Part shown: piece by piece, positions 26,929 to 34,921 of the stretch
How the letters are laid out: each line of letters begins with the position of its first letter
Position numbering within the stretch: position 1 is the stretch's first letter
Assembly (NCBI GenBank): GCA_030536685.1
Contig: JAUNPP010000008.1
Location: 1-35,083 of the forward strand
Direction: 5' to 3'
From: Lachnospiraceae bacterium
GTDB taxonomy: Bacteria; Bacillota; Clostridia; Lachnospirales; Lachnospiraceae
Length of the DNA stretch: 35,083 nt
The notes under the pieces: model-generated
Database searches by the model: none
Seen by the model: the letters and a program-made list of their open reading frames with translations, nothing else
Told to the model about the DNA's origin: nothing
Program-made: the position numbers and the translations under genes

Positions 26929-27003
26929 GCGGCAAGCAAAGTGGTACCACGGAAAATTCCGCCTTTGCAGTTCTCGTAAACTGAGACTGCAAAGGCGTTT
27001 TTA
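26929..27003 (+). promoter_or_regulatory. T-box 3' domain: antiterminator and terminator, without a recognisable stem I
   Basis: AAAGTGGTACCACGG (26938-26952) matches the T-box signature and is followed by GAAAATTCCGCC, forming the antiterminator. The alternative terminator pairs CGCCTTTGCAGT (26960-26971) with ACTGCAAAGGCG (26986-26997), followed by a run of T. Upstream I find no AG-bulge, specifier loop or GNUG-type stem I, only AT-rich sequence. The tRNA specificity therefore cannot be read. It precedes the shortened cstA by about 35 bp. Confidence 0.8.
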
Positions 27004-27037
27004 TAATCAAACAAATGACTTCAAAGGGAGGAAAATT

Positions 27038-27649
27038 ATGAGTGGAATTTTAATGATGGTGATTGCCATTGTCGTGCTTGGAGGTGCTTATCTTCTGTAC
27101 GGACGTTATCTTCAGAACAAATGGGGCATCGACCCGAAAGCCAAGACCCCGGCTTACGAATTTCAGGACGGTGTGGACTCTGTAGCCCGCGTAGGTCGTC
27201 TTTCCTTCCAGGAATTCTTTATAGATGACGATGTGGACGAAACTAATATGAACCCGATCTTAAAGCTTGTGACCAACAAATATTTTGCAACAATCCTGAC
27301 TCTGGTACTGGCATACCTGCTGGCAAAGGTCGGCTACGCTGAGATCTGGCCGCTGTTTGGCTCCGCAAACCAGCTGCTGTCTGTACTGGCACTGGTGGCA
27401 TGTGCTGTCTTCTTAAAGAAAACCAAACGTCAGGGCTGTATGCTGTGGATCCCGATGCTGTTTATGATGGCAGTTACCTTTACTGCACTTTCCATGACCA
27501 TCGTAAAACTCAGCAAAGCGTTCATGAGCACCGGACTGAGTCTGGGCAACAGCCTGCAGCTCATTTTTGCCGTATTACTTTTAATCCTCGGTGTCATAGT
27601 TGCAATTCAGGGTATCCAGAAACTTATGGAAAAGCCTGCGAAAAAATAA
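27038..27649 (+). CDS. Internally deleted carbon starvation protein A (CstA) homologue
   Basis: 203 residues against about 470-700 for CstA peptide/pyruvate transporters. Residues 1-47 match the CstA N-terminus: one membrane segment, then WGIDPKAKTPAYEFQDGVD. Residue 48 onward matches the C-terminus: ARVGRLSFQEFF, LTLVLAYLLAKVGYAEIWPL and FGSANQLLSVLALVACAVFL, then two further segments. The middle, with most transmembrane helices and the HHFAAI-type motif, is missing in frame. GGGAGG lies seven bases before the ATG. It follows a T-box terminator. Transport activity is unlikely; it is either a decaying gene or a small membrane protein of new use. A group II intron begins 17 bp after the stop on the other strand. 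Confidence 0.82.
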   Translation: MSGILMMVIAIVVLGGAYLLYGRYLQNKWGIDPKAKTPAYEFQDGVDSVARVGRLSFQEFFIDDDVDETNMNPILKLVTNKYFATILTLVLAYLLAKVGYAEIWPLFGSANQLLSVLALVACAVFLKKTKRQGCMLWIPMLFMMAVTFTALSMTIVKLSKAFMSTGLSLGNSLQLIFAVLLLILGVIVAIQGIQKLMEKPAKK

Positions 27650-27665
27650 AGCACGTTTTCTATCA

Positions 27666-29571
27666 ATCGAGTAGGAGACGGTAATTAACCGCCGTCCTCT
27701 CACACCACCGTGCGTACCGTTCGGTACACGGCGGTTTCAATAGTTGACGTGCACAGACTGATAGGCTGTGGCTAAATCATAGAAGCCACTGTTTATCAGT
27801 CTTTGTTTTGTTAATGCCCTGTTGACCGCACCCATCCCCGACACATACCAATGCTTTCTACGACTGTTTGCCGCTTGATGTGCAAAGTATTCGGGTACTC
27901 CAAGTTTTATTAGATTTCTCTTCTTGGTTTTCGGTAGTTTCCATTGCTTCCAGATACACATTCGTATTCTGTGGTACAGCCATTTATTGAGTTCTTCTAT
28001 TCGGTTCTTCATCTCGGCAATCCCATAGTAATTCAGCCATCCTCGCATATACACCTTTATCTTTTTCAGTGACGGGCGTATACTCTGAACAAACCTTCGG
28101 GAACTAAGTTCTTTCAGCTTTGACTTCATTTTTCTCCATGGCTTCGCATGAACCCGCACATAAATGCCCTTTCCGTTCTTTCCCAATGTAAAGCCAAGAA
28201 ACTTAAAATTTCGGATTGCAAACACACTTACCACACGACTTTTCTTCTGGTTCACCTTTAGTTTCAGTTTCTCTTCCAGATATCTCGTGCTTGTTTCCAG
28301 TAGTCTCTTTGCGGCTCTGTCACTCTTTGCCAGTATTACGATATCATCTGCGTATCGGACAAATGCCACTTTCCTCTTTTCAAACTCCTGGTCGAACTCA
28401 TTCAGATAGATATTCGCTAACAACGGAGAGATGTTTCCTCCCTGTGGCGAACCTTCCTCTGTTTCCATAACTACACCATTTTCCATCACACCACTTTTCA
28501 GATATCTTTTAATCCATTGGATTACTCGCTCATCTTTTATATTCCTACGCAGGATATTTAGGAGCATTTCGTGGTTTAGAGTATCGAAATACTTTGATAA
28601 ATCCAATGACACTGCATGGGTATATCCCTGTTCTGCGTACTCTTTTACCTTTGCGACAGCATCCTTTGCGCTTCTTCCCGGACGGTAGCCGTAGCTGTTG
28701 TCCGAGAATAACGGCTCATAGATTGGCATGAGCTGTTGTGTAATGGCTTGTTGGAAAATACGGTCTTTGACTGTTGGAATACCAAGCTTTCGTATTCCGC
28801 CGTCTGGTTTTGGGATTTCTACTCGTCTTACCGGGTCTGGGGTATATTTCCCCCGATATATCTTCTCGATAATAGCTTTCTGATTTCCCCGGAGGTATGC
28901 ACCGATTTCTTCAACGGTTATCCCATCAATTCCCGGTGCCCCCTTCTTTGCCTTTACTCTCTTAAAAGCTCTGTTTAGGTTATCTTTATACAGTATCTTC
29001 TCCAAAAGTTCCGGCCGTGCACTGTCTCTTTCCTTCCATATCCGGTTGAAGGAGCGATGCGCTCTCACATATCCTTCATGTTCCGCACTATTCTTTTGCA
29101 AGCAGCTTTCTCTGTTTTCTGCATCCATCTGTCCTTCCTCCTTTCCCGGTTGTACTAAAGACTCCTATTGATTCGGTCCTTCGCCTCTCGGCTACTATGA
29201 CCTCTGCTGACTTCTGTATGCTCAGCACTGCCTCGTTTCCTTGTGCAGTGGTTGCCCCTTTCAGAGCGTTCCATACAGACCTCCCCGGGTACCACACGTT
29301 TCTTTCTCTCCATCCATCTGCCACATTTACCATACATGATTCCGTGCAGTTATTGGGCTTCGACTTGTGTTGCAGCCTTACCCTCATGCATAGCCTGATG
29401 TGATTTCTGTTCGTCAGACCAGAGATTTGCCCATGGGTTAGTATGTTCCCCACATCCAGCTTCCTTCAGATTCCACCTCACGATGGACACCCTTGCCTTC
29501 GGCTATATCCTTCCCACTGCCGGGCGGATTCGGGACTTGCACCCGTTAGAAACGTGCGCCGCCAGGCGCAC
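27666..29571 (-). mobile_element. Complete group IIC intron
   Basis: The 5' end at 29571 reads GTGCGCCTGG on the minus strand; the 3' end at 27666 reads CCTACTCGAT. Domain V (27705-27734) is CCGCCGTGTACC-GAAC-GGTACGCACGGTGG with the CGC triad typical of class C. Domain VI (27674-27697) contains the branch-site region TTAATTA. The 5' RNA contains GCAAGGGTGTCC, GGAATCTGAAGGAAGC and CCCGGGGAGGTCTG blocks that I recall from the Oceanobacillus iheyensis intron. It lies six bases after the pyrBI terminator hairpin, the site preference of this class. About 1.9 kb, with the maturase gene in domain IV. Confidence 0.9.
27737..29128 (-). CDS. ltrA: Group IIC intron reverse transcriptase / maturase
   Basis: 463 residues, intact. 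The reverse transcriptase blocks are present in order: KKGAPGIDGITVEEI (RT0-1), PKPDGGIRKLGIPTVKDRIF, SYGYRPGRSAKDAV, VSLDLSKYFDTLNHE, EGSPQGGNISPLLANIYLNE and FVRYADDIVILAKS with the catalytic YADD. The maturase (X) domain follows, with MRGWLNYYG. The chain ends in a class C-like basic tail with no HNH endonuclease, expected because IIC introns insert at terminator hairpins by using nascent DNA rather than by cutting the second strand. AAAGGAGGAAGG precedes the ATG. It should promote splicing and mobility of its own intron. The frame is unbroken, so the element may be active. Confidence 0.95.
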   Translation of the reverse strand: MDAENRESCLQKNSAEHEGYVRAHRSFNRIWKERDSARPELLEKILYKDNLNRAFKRVKAKKGAPGIDGITVEEIGAYLRGNQKAIIEKIYRGKYTPDPVRRVEIPKPDGGIRKLGIPTVKDRIFQQAITQQLMPIYEPLFSDNSYGYRPGRSAKDAVAKVKEYAEQGYTHAVSLDLSKYFDTLNHEMLLNILRRNIKDERVIQWIKRYLKSGVMENGVVMETEEGSPQGGNISPLLANIYLNEFDQEFEKRKVAFVRYADDIVILAKSDRAAKRLLETSTRYLEEKLKLKVNQKKSRVVSVFAIRNFKFLGFTLGKNGKGIYVRVHAKPWRKMKSKLKELSSRRFVQSIRPSLKKIKVYMRGWLNYYGIAEMKNRIEELNKWLYHRIRMCIWKQWKLPKTKKRNLIKLGVPEYFAHQAANSRRKHWYVSGMGAVNRALTKQRLINSGFYDLATAYQSVHVNY

Positions 29572-29577
29572 AACAGC

Positions 29578-29611
29578 AAAGCTCCGGAGGCGGAACGGCC
29601 TTCGGAGCTTT
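29578..29611 (-). terminator. pyrBI terminator hairpin, used as intron target
   Basis: On the minus strand AAAGCTCCG..AGGC, a loop, GCCT..CGGAGCTTT, with one mismatch, about 50 bp after the pyrI stop. The expected T tract is poor (GCTGTT) because the intron begins six bases further on. Before insertion the same hairpin would also have faced the end of cstA. Confidence 0.82.
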
Positions 29612-29659
29612 CAATGGTTCAATGGTTAAAAATTATACTGCACTGCAGCTTGTTTTCGG

Positions 29660-30097
29660 CTATTTTTTTCTTCTGCTGGAATATCTTTCTTCGCAGTAGA
29701 GACATCTGTAAACCTTCTTCTCCTTATCTGCAAGGAAGAATACCTGCGGCAGTTCCTGTTCAATTGTGGTGATGCAGCGGGGATTTTTGCATTTTACCAC
29801 GTTGGTGAGTTTTTTGGGAAGCATCAGTTTTTTCTTATCACAGATGTTGCCCTCACGGATGATGTTGACTGTGATACCGGGATCTACAAAGCCCAGCACA
29901 TCAAGGTCAATTAAATCAATACTGCCTTCAATTTTAATGATGTCTTTTCTTCCCATCTTATTACTGCGGCAGTTTTTGATAATAGCTACCTGACAGTCTA
30001 ATTTGCCCAGTCCCAGGTAGTTATAGATATCCATACTTTTTCCAGCGGGGATATGATCCAGTACAATACCTTCATTTAATCCGGAAATATTTAACAT
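29660..30097 (-). CDS. pyrI: Aspartate carbamoyltransferase regulatory subunit
   Basis: Regulatory chain of the PyrB-PyrI holoenzyme; it binds CTP/ATP and tunes the first committed step of pyrimidine synthesis. 145 residues, near the usual 150. An N-terminal allosteric domain ([19 protein letters not shown]) is followed by a zinc domain with Cys103, Cys108, Cys132 and Cys135 (CKNPRC and CLYC). The start overlaps the end of pyrB by 7 bp, so the two are translationally coupled. The tail YSSRRKK is short and basic. Confidence 0.97.
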   Translation of the reverse strand: MLNISGLNEGIVLDHIPAGKSMDIYNYLGLGKLDCQVAIIKNCRSNKMGRKDIIKIEGSIDLIDLDVLGFVDPGITVNIIREGNICDKKKLMLPKKLTNVVKCKNPRCITTIEQELPQVFFLADKEKKVYRCLYCEERYSSRRKK

Positions 30098-31011
30098 GCC
30101 TCAACCTCCAATAATTTCATGATAAGAGCCATACGGATGTATACACCGTACTGAACCTGTTTGAAATAGCCGGCACGCGGATCCTTGTCCACTTCTACGG
30201 AAATTTCATTGACACGGGGCAGGGGATGCATAACCAGCATATCTTCCTTTGCCAGTTCCATCTTAAGCGCATCCAGCACATAGATATCTTTCAGACGGAG
30301 ATATTCATCTTCACTGAAGAAACGCTCGCGCTGTACGCGGGTCATGTAGAGGATGTCAAGCTTAGGCATAGCATCTTCCAGAATTTCTACTTCCTCGTAT
30401 TCGACATGATTGGCATCGAGTACATTCTCACGGATGTAGCTGGGGATGCGCAGCTCAGTAGGGGAAACAAGGACAAAACGAATGCCGGGGTAGCGCACCA
30501 GAGCGTTGATCAGGGAATGAACTGTACGTCCGAACTTTAAGTCGCCGCAAAGGCCTACTGTCAGGTTTTCCAGACGGCCTTTCAGGGAACGGATGGTCAG
30601 CAGATCAGTTAAGGTCTGAGTGGGATGCTGATGACCGCCGTCACCGGCATTGATCACCGGGATAGAAGAATTCATGGCAGCTACAAGAGCAGCGCCTTCC
30701 TTCGGGTGTCTGATTGCGGCAATATCGGCATAACAGGAAATCATTCGGATAGTATCGGCAACACTTTCACCCTTTGCAGCAGAGCTGGCATTGGAGGAAG
30801 CAAATCCGATAACCTGTCCTCCCAGATTCAGCATAGCTGTTTCGAGGCTTAAACGTGTTCTGGTACTGGGTTCATAGAATAATGTAGCAAGTTTTTTACG
30901 ATTACAAACATTAGCGTATTTGTCAGGATTTTTTTCAATATCATTTGCAAGATTCATTAGTTCATCAAGCTCTTCTACTGAAAAATCCAGAGGGCTGATA
31001 ATATGTCTCAT
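30091..31011 (-). CDS. pyrB: Aspartate carbamoyltransferase catalytic subunit
   Basis: Condenses carbamoyl phosphate and aspartate to carbamoyl aspartate. 306 residues, normal length. The carbamoyl-phosphate site is [16 protein letters not shown] (residues 46-60); [26 protein letters not shown] and [11 protein letters not shown] complete the active site. The presence of pyrI shows the class B (regulated) enzyme. AAGGAGAG stands eight bases before the ATG. The leader is short and shows no PyrR-binding loop or clear attenuator. Confidence 0.98.
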   Translation of the reverse strand: MRHIISPLDFSVEELDELMNLANDIEKNPDKYANVCNRKKLATLFYEPSTRTRLSLETAMLNLGGQVIGFASSNASSAAKGESVADTIRMISCYADIAAIRHPKEGAALVAAMNSSIPVINAGDGGHQHPTQTLTDLLTIRSLKGRLENLTVGLCGDLKFGRTVHSLINALVRYPGIRFVLVSPTELRIPSYIRENVLDANHVEYEEVEILEDAMPKLDILYMTRVQRERFFSEDEYLRLKDIYVLDALKMELAKEDMLVMHPLPRVNEISVEVDKDPRAGYFKQVQYGVYIRMALIMKLLEVEAC

Positions 31012-31059
31012 CGATCTCTCCTTGAATATAATAAAATCAGATGTGTTGCATCTTTAACT

Positions 31060-31088
31060 ATTATAGCGAAGAAAATCGTTTCTGAAAA
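31060..31088 (-). promoter_or_regulatory. pyrBI promoter
   Basis: On the minus strand TTTTCA (31083-31088), a 17-bp spacer and a perfect TATAAT (31060-31065), about 50 bp before pyrB. A small AGATG/CATCT stem lies just downstream. Confidence 0.65.
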
Positions 31089-31142
31089 GCACAAATTGAA
31101 AGAATATCCGAAAATAATATCTGTTCAACTAAAATAAATTAT

Positions 31143-31171
31143 GCTATGATAGTCAGGTGCAGAAACTGCAC
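31143..31171 (+). promoter_or_regulatory. hisD extended -10 promoter with adjoining dyad
   Basis: TGCTATGAT gives an extended -10 (TATGAT at 31145-31150) without a good -35. Seven bases on, GTGCAG-AAA-CTGCAC (31157-31171) is a perfect dyad at the expected start point. The leader to the ATG is about 100 nt, with a repeated AATGTTCTA. No T-box is visible. Confidence 0.5.
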
Positions 31172-31257
31172 ATTATTTAATGTTCTAATTAAATGTTCTA
31201 TTGGATTAATAATGGTACAGTTCTATGGTAAGAATATTTGGAAAGGGATGGATACAT

Positions 31258-32538
31258 ATGAAGTGTGTTAAAGAAGCAGCAGCAAAGACCTATGGAAAAG
31301 ATGCAGCTACAACAAAGACGGTTGCTGATATTATCGAACATGTGATCGAAAACGGTGATGCTGAAATTTATGCGTTAAGTAAAAAATTCGATGGTCTGGA
31401 TCTGGAATATATCCGCGTACCTCAGGAGGCGGTAAAAGCAGCATATGAGCAGGTAGAAGACGAAACAATTGAAGCTATGAGGGCAGCAGCAGCGCAGATT
31501 CGTTTTTATGCAGAAAAACAGATGGCCTGCATGACAGAGCTGGATACAGAAACTCCGGTACCCGGAGTACGCCTTGGTCATCGTCTGGTACCGGTGGATT
31601 CGGTTGGCTGTTACGTACCTGGAGGACGTTATCCTCTGCCCAGTACGGCTCTGATGCTGGCAATTCCTGCCAAAGTTGCCGGCGTGAAACGCATTGCGGC
31701 CTGCAGTCCTGCATCCAAAGTAAGCGGCACCATTCATCCGGCTGTTCTGGTAGCAATGGATATTGCCGGTGTGGATGAAATCTACTGTGTAGGCGGCGCT
31801 CAGGCGGTGGCAGCATTTACTTATGGAACAGAGAGTATCAAAAAAGTAGATTTGATCTGCGGCCCCGGCAATCGTTTTGTAACGGAAGCAAAGAGACAGG
31901 TGATCGGCGAGGTTGGTATCGACAGTCTGGCCGGCCCCAGTGAAGTGCTGATCCTGGCGGATGAAAGCGCAAACCCTGATTTTACAGCAATCGATATTCT
32001 GGCGCAGAGCGAGCATGATCCGAATGCAAGAGCTACTCTGGTTACCACCAGCATGGAACTGGCTGAAAAAACATTAAAGCGTGTTCCTGAAATTGCAAAA
32101 GAGCTTCCTACAGGCGAGCTGGCGTTAAAGTCCTGGGAAGATAATGGAATGCTGTATATTGCAGATTCTATGGAAGAAGCAGTTGCCCTGGCTAATGAGA
32201 TGGCTCCTGAACATCTGGAGGTTCAGGTGAAGCCTGAGATTGAAGAGAAAGTCAGCAGCCAGCTGCTGCACTACGGCTCCTTGTTTGTCGGACATTACAC
32301 CCCGGTTACCTTTGGCGATTACTGCTCCGGAACCAATCACACACTGCCGACCATGCGTACTGCGAGATATTCCAATGGCGTATGGGCAGGAACCTTTATT
32401 AAAACGTCATTTGTTCAGCATATCACGGAGGAAGGCTGCAGAAATCTCGCTGCAACAGCAGTTTCGCTGGCCGGTACCGAAGGTCTTATGGCGCATAAAA
32501 AGTCCATTACCATCCGTATGGACGCAATGAAACGGTAA
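31258..32538 (+). CDS. hisD: Histidinol dehydrogenase
   Basis: Final two oxidations of histidine synthesis (histidinol to histidine), a zinc- and NAD-dependent enzyme. 426 residues. Family blocks: VDSVGCYVPGGRYPLPSTAL, GGAQAVAAFTYGTESIKKVD, GPGNRFVTEAKRQV, GPSEVLILADE, AQSEHDPNARATLVT (zinc and base residues) and APEHLEV. I chose the ATG at 31258 because GAAAGGGA lies nine bases upstream; an ATG 33 bases earlier has no ribosome site. No other his genes are in the window, so hisD stands apart from a his operon here. Confidence 0.96.
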   Translation: MKCVKEAAAKTYGKDAATTKTVADIIEHVIENGDAEIYALSKKFDGLDLEYIRVPQEAVKAAYEQVEDETIEAMRAAAAQIRFYAEKQMACMTELDTETPVPGVRLGHRLVPVDSVGCYVPGGRYPLPSTALMLAIPAKVAGVKRIAACSPASKVSGTIHPAVLVAMDIAGVDEIYCVGGAQAVAAFTYGTESIKKVDLICGPGNRFVTEAKRQVIGEVGIDSLAGPSEVLILADESANPDFTAIDILAQSEHDPNARATLVTTSMELAEKTLKRVPEIAKELPTGELALKSWEDNGMLYIADSMEEAVALANEMAPEHLEVQVKPEIEEKVSSQLLHYGSLFVGHYTPVTFGDYCSGTNHTLPTMRTARYSNGVWAGTFIKTSFVQHITEEGCRNLAATAVSLAGTEGLMAHKKSITIRMDAMKR

Positions 32539-32572
32539 AATATGGCATTTTTTGTCAGCCAGAACTTCCCAG

Positions 32573-32600
32573 TGTATTGTTCATTGATTCGGTCATACTA
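32573..32600 (+). promoter_or_regulatory. Sigma-G-type promoter of the SASP gene
   Basis: CATACTA (32594-32600) is an exact sigma-G -10 box and TGTATT (32573-32578), 15 bases upstream, is a fair -35. Forespore control fits a small acid-soluble spore protein. Confidence 0.75.
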
Positions 32601-32642
32601 GCAGTGTAACAGAAAACAAAAGTTTTTGAGGAGGAGAATACA

Positions 32643-32858
32643 ATGAACAGCAGTAATTCCAACAGAATTGAAGTGCCTGAAGCAAAGGAAGCAATGGATC
32701 GTTTTAAAATGGAAGTAGCAGATGAACTGGGAGTACCGTTATCAAAAGACGGTTACAACGGTAACCTGACTTCTTATCAGAACGGCTCTGTCGGAGGTCA
32801 TATGGTTCGTAAAATGATCGAAGCACAGGAAAGAGAAATGGCTGGAAGAGAAAGATAG
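32643..32858 (+). CDS. Alpha/beta-type small acid-soluble spore protein
   Basis: A 71-residue DNA-binding protein that coats and protects spore DNA. The two conserved halves are present: AKEAMDRFKMEVADELGVPL, containing the germination protease site region (MEVADE), and GNLTSYQNGSVGGHMVRKMI. It is short and rich in Gln/Asn/Met as usual. GAGGAGGAG lies seven bases upstream of the ATG, and a sigma-G-type promoter precedes it. This is direct evidence of a sporulating organism. Confidence 0.97.
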   Translation: MNSSNSNRIEVPEAKEAMDRFKMEVADELGVPLSKDGYNGNLTSYQNGSVGGHMVRKMIEAQEREMAGRER

Positions 32859-32874
32859 TGTCTGAAAGCAAGAC

Positions 32875-32929
32875 AACTGCTTTTTGAACTGCTTTTTCAA
32901 AGCTTTGATGAAATAAGCTTTAATGAAAT
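32875..32929. repeat. Two short tandem duplications after the SASP gene
   Basis: A 12-bp unit AACTGCTTTTTs occurs at 32875-32886 and 32887-32898. A 15-bp unit AAGCTTTrATGAAAT occurs at 32900-32914 and 32915-32929. They start 17 bp after the stop codon. Confidence 0.9.
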
Positions 32930-32969
32930 AAGATAGCATTTCATCGGCTGAATGATAATAAGAACCGTG

Positions 32970-33011
32970 AACGGGCAGCAGATATCAGTAAATGGAAATC
33001 TGCTGCCCGTT
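32970..33011 (+). terminator. Terminator between SASP and the epimerase gene
   Basis: AACGGGCAGCAGAT (32970-32983), a 14-nt loop and ATCTGCTGCCCGTT (32998-33011): a perfect 14-bp stem followed by TTTCTG. It serves the SASP transcript. Confidence 0.88.
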
Positions 33012-33045
33012 TTCTGTCGTGCGCCCGGCAGTGGGTCAGATATAT

Positions 33046-33933
33046 TTAATGGATCGGGAGAAAGGTCATATTGTAGGAAGCCTGGAAGCTTTCGGAGGGC
33101 TTCAGAGTGGTGCCGTATTCCCGTTTGGAGATTTCTTCGTTAAAGCTGTGTCGGTCAGAACGGCCGTACCAGGGTTCAAGGCAGATAAAAGGAGCCTGTT
33201 TTCCAGCAGGAGACCAGATGCCGAAAAGGGGAGCGGAAAAGTCCATGGTTACGTAAGGAGTCAGATCAGGAAGACAAAGGGAGAGCTTCTGAATCCGGCC
33301 GCCCTCTACGATCAGCGCGTCACGGTCAAATAAATGCTCTGTTACAGCCAGTTTTCCGTTCTCTAAGGGGTAAGAAACGGTTTCATCAGACAGAACGCCC
33401 TGAGCATTTAAAACAGAGCATGTAACCTGTGAGTCTTCCGTATGGAAATCGATATAATAATCGGTCTGTCTGCCTTGTCCGGCTATGGGGCAGTAAAAAG
33501 CCGGATGTGCGCCGATTGAAAAATGCAGTTCTTCGCTGCCGGGATTTTCGACCTGCCAGCCAACCTGAATCTGATTCTTAGAGAGTGTATAAGTGATTTT
33601 CAGGTTGAAATCCATGGGGTAGCGTTTTTTTGTTTCTTCGTTGGAAGCGAGCAGGAAAGTCAGTGAAGTTTCCGTTTTTTCAAGAAATGTAAATTCCATA
33701 TCACGGGCGAATCCATGCTGACCCATAGGCCATTTCTCGCCCTTATACAGAAACTGTTTTTCATTGTAGTTGCCAACAACCGGGAAAAGAACGGGAGAGT
33801 GGCGTTTCCAGTAAGCCGGATCGGCATCCCACAGATAATCGGTGCCGTCGGATGACGTTACCTTGCAAAGCTCCGCGCCAAGGGAAGAAACTTCCAGGGT
33901 CAGGTATTGATTGGATAATTGATAGTTAGACAT
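33046..33933 (-). CDS. Aldose 1-epimerase family protein (LacX-like)
   Basis: A galactose-mutarotase-fold protein of 295 residues. The pattern SSLGAELCKVTSSDGTDYLW, WKRHSPVLFPVVGN, MGQHGFARD, SIGAHPAFYCPI and FICLEPWYGRSD matches the LacX branch. His in GQHGFARD, His in GAHPAF and Glu in CLEPW are the probable catalytic residues. The sugar is not identifiable: no sugar operon is adjacent and the gene appears monocistronic. CGGAGG lies about eight bases upstream of the start. Confidence 0.92.
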   Translation of the reverse strand: MSNYQLSNQYLTLEVSSLGAELCKVTSSDGTDYLWDADPAYWKRHSPVLFPVVGNYNEKQFLYKGEKWPMGQHGFARDMEFTFLEKTETSLTFLLASNEETKKRYPMDFNLKITYTLSKNQIQVGWQVENPGSEELHFSIGAHPAFYCPIAGQGRQTDYYIDFHTEDSQVTCSVLNAQGVLSDETVSYPLENGKLAVTEHLFDRDALIVEGGRIQKLSLCLPDLTPYVTMDFSAPLFGIWSPAGKQAPFICLEPWYGRSDRHSFNEEISKREYGTTLKPSESFQASYNMTFLPIH

Positions 33934-33965
33934 AGGAAAACCTCCGTAAAATATATTTGATTTTT

Positions 33966-33994
33966 ATTATAAGGGAAAGTTTTCAAAAAAACAA
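33966..33994 (-). promoter_or_regulatory. Promoter of the LacX-like gene
   Basis: On the minus strand TTGTTT (33989-33994), a 17-bp spacer and TATAAT (33966-33971). Confidence 0.7.
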
Positions 33995-34011
33995 CCACAG
34001 GGAGATGTCGT

Positions 34012-34040
34012 TTGACAAAAGGCAGGGAAAACGGTATACT
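34012..34040 (+). promoter_or_regulatory. Promoter of the site-2 protease gene
   Basis: TTGACA (34012-34017), a 17-bp spacer and TATACT (34035-34040): near-consensus sigma-A, divergent from the promoter at 33966-33994. Confidence 0.88.
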
Positions 34041-34079
34041 TAATTACCTTATACAAAATCATACAGAAAGGATGTTGGA

Positions 34080-34727
34080 ATGAGTTACATATATTTAATA
34101 CCGGGAATTCTTCTGGCGATTTCGCTTCATGAATTTGCACATGGATGGGTGTCCTGGAGGCTGGGAGATCCGACTCCGAAACAGGAGAAGAGGCTGACTC
34201 TGAATCCATTACGTCACCTTGATCCGATCGGTGCATTTTGTATGCTGATCTTTCATATGGGATGGGCAAAACCGGTTATGATCAATCCGTACTATTATAA
34301 GAACAAACGGGTAGGAACAGCTTTGGTGAGTCTGGCAGGACCTCTTATGAATATACTGACAGGGGGAATCAGCATTTTTATACTGGCCTGGATAGAAAGC
34401 TCCGTGCAGTATGGAACTTTGCCGGGCAGCCGTGCTTTAGAAATGTTTTATGTGGTTTTATATTATTTTTCCATGCTGAGTATCAATCTTGCGGTATTTA
34501 ACTTAATTCCGCTGCCTCCTCTTGATGGCTCTAAGATTCTTGCAGTTTTCCTGCCGGAACCGGTTTTGGAATGGTTTAACAGATATGATAAGTATTTTAT
34601 GATTATCTTACTTGTTGCTCTGTATCTGGGCTTTCTGGATGGGCCGATAGAAGCAGCTTACACTGTGATTGAAAATGGGATTTGGAAGTTTGCCATGTTC
34701 TTTTTTGCCAAAAGTGTTATCATTTAG
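34080..34727 (+). CDS. Site-2 protease family membrane metalloprotease (M50)
   Basis: A 215-residue polytopic membrane protein. HEFAH (residues 17-21) in the first membrane segment is the zinc motif, and NLIPLPPLDGSKIL near residue 142 supplies the third ligand, Asp. About four to five hydrophobic segments are visible. It lacks PDZ and CBS domains, which places it in the minimal M50B group related to SpoIVFB-like and YwhC/Rip-type enzymes; the substrate is unknown. AGAAAGGATG lies upstream of the ATG. The stop codon is inside a 30-bp partial tandem duplication. Confidence 0.92.
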   Translation: MSYIYLIPGILLAISLHEFAHGWVSWRLGDPTPKQEKRLTLNPLRHLDPIGAFCMLIFHMGWAKPVMINPYYYKNKRVGTALVSLAGPLMNILTGGISIFILAWIESSVQYGTLPGSRALEMFYVVLYYFSMLSINLAVFNLIPLPPLDGSKILAVFLPEPVLEWFNRYDKYFMIILLVALYLGFLDGPIEAAYTVIENGIWKFAMFFFAKSVII

Positions 34728-34758
34728 GACATTTAGGAAAAAAGTGTTATCATTCAGG
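34711..34758. repeat. 30-bp-period duplication spanning the stop of the site-2 protease gene
   Basis: AAAGTGTTATCATTTAGG (34711-34728) recurs as AAAGTGTTATCATTCAGG (34741-34758), one base different. The first copy contains the TAG stop; the second has CAG in its place. Confidence 0.92.
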
Positions 34759-34809
34759 CCAAAGCGGCAGTTTTGCAGCTTGCAGATTGGTTTGCAGTAA
34801 AATGCAGCA

Positions 34810-34857
34810 GGAATAAAAAAGCAGATTTGTTTATGTTCAAATCTGCTTTTTTATTCC
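34810..34857. terminator. Bidirectional terminator between convergent genes
   Basis: A perfect 20-bp stem (34810-34829 and 34838-34857; core GCAGATTTG/CAAATCTGC) with flanking A6 and T6 tracts that give a U-run in both directions. Confidence 0.95.
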
Positions 34858-34921
34858 AATATATTTTATTTGAATGTGTTATATTCGGATACGAAAACCT
34901 ATTCATAAGGATTCTGATTGC

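Noticed and set aside
27737..29128. Retron or diversity-generating reverse transcriptase
   Set aside because: The RT is flanked by complete group II intron RNA with domains V and VI and 5'/3' intron ends, carries a maturase domain, and resembles class C maturases; there is no template/variable repeat pair or msr-msd.
29088..29453. A 121-codon minus-strand open frame overlapping the maturase start
   Set aside because: It lies in the structured 5' RNA of the intron and its translation is low-complexity basic peptide; the RNA conservation explains the sequence.
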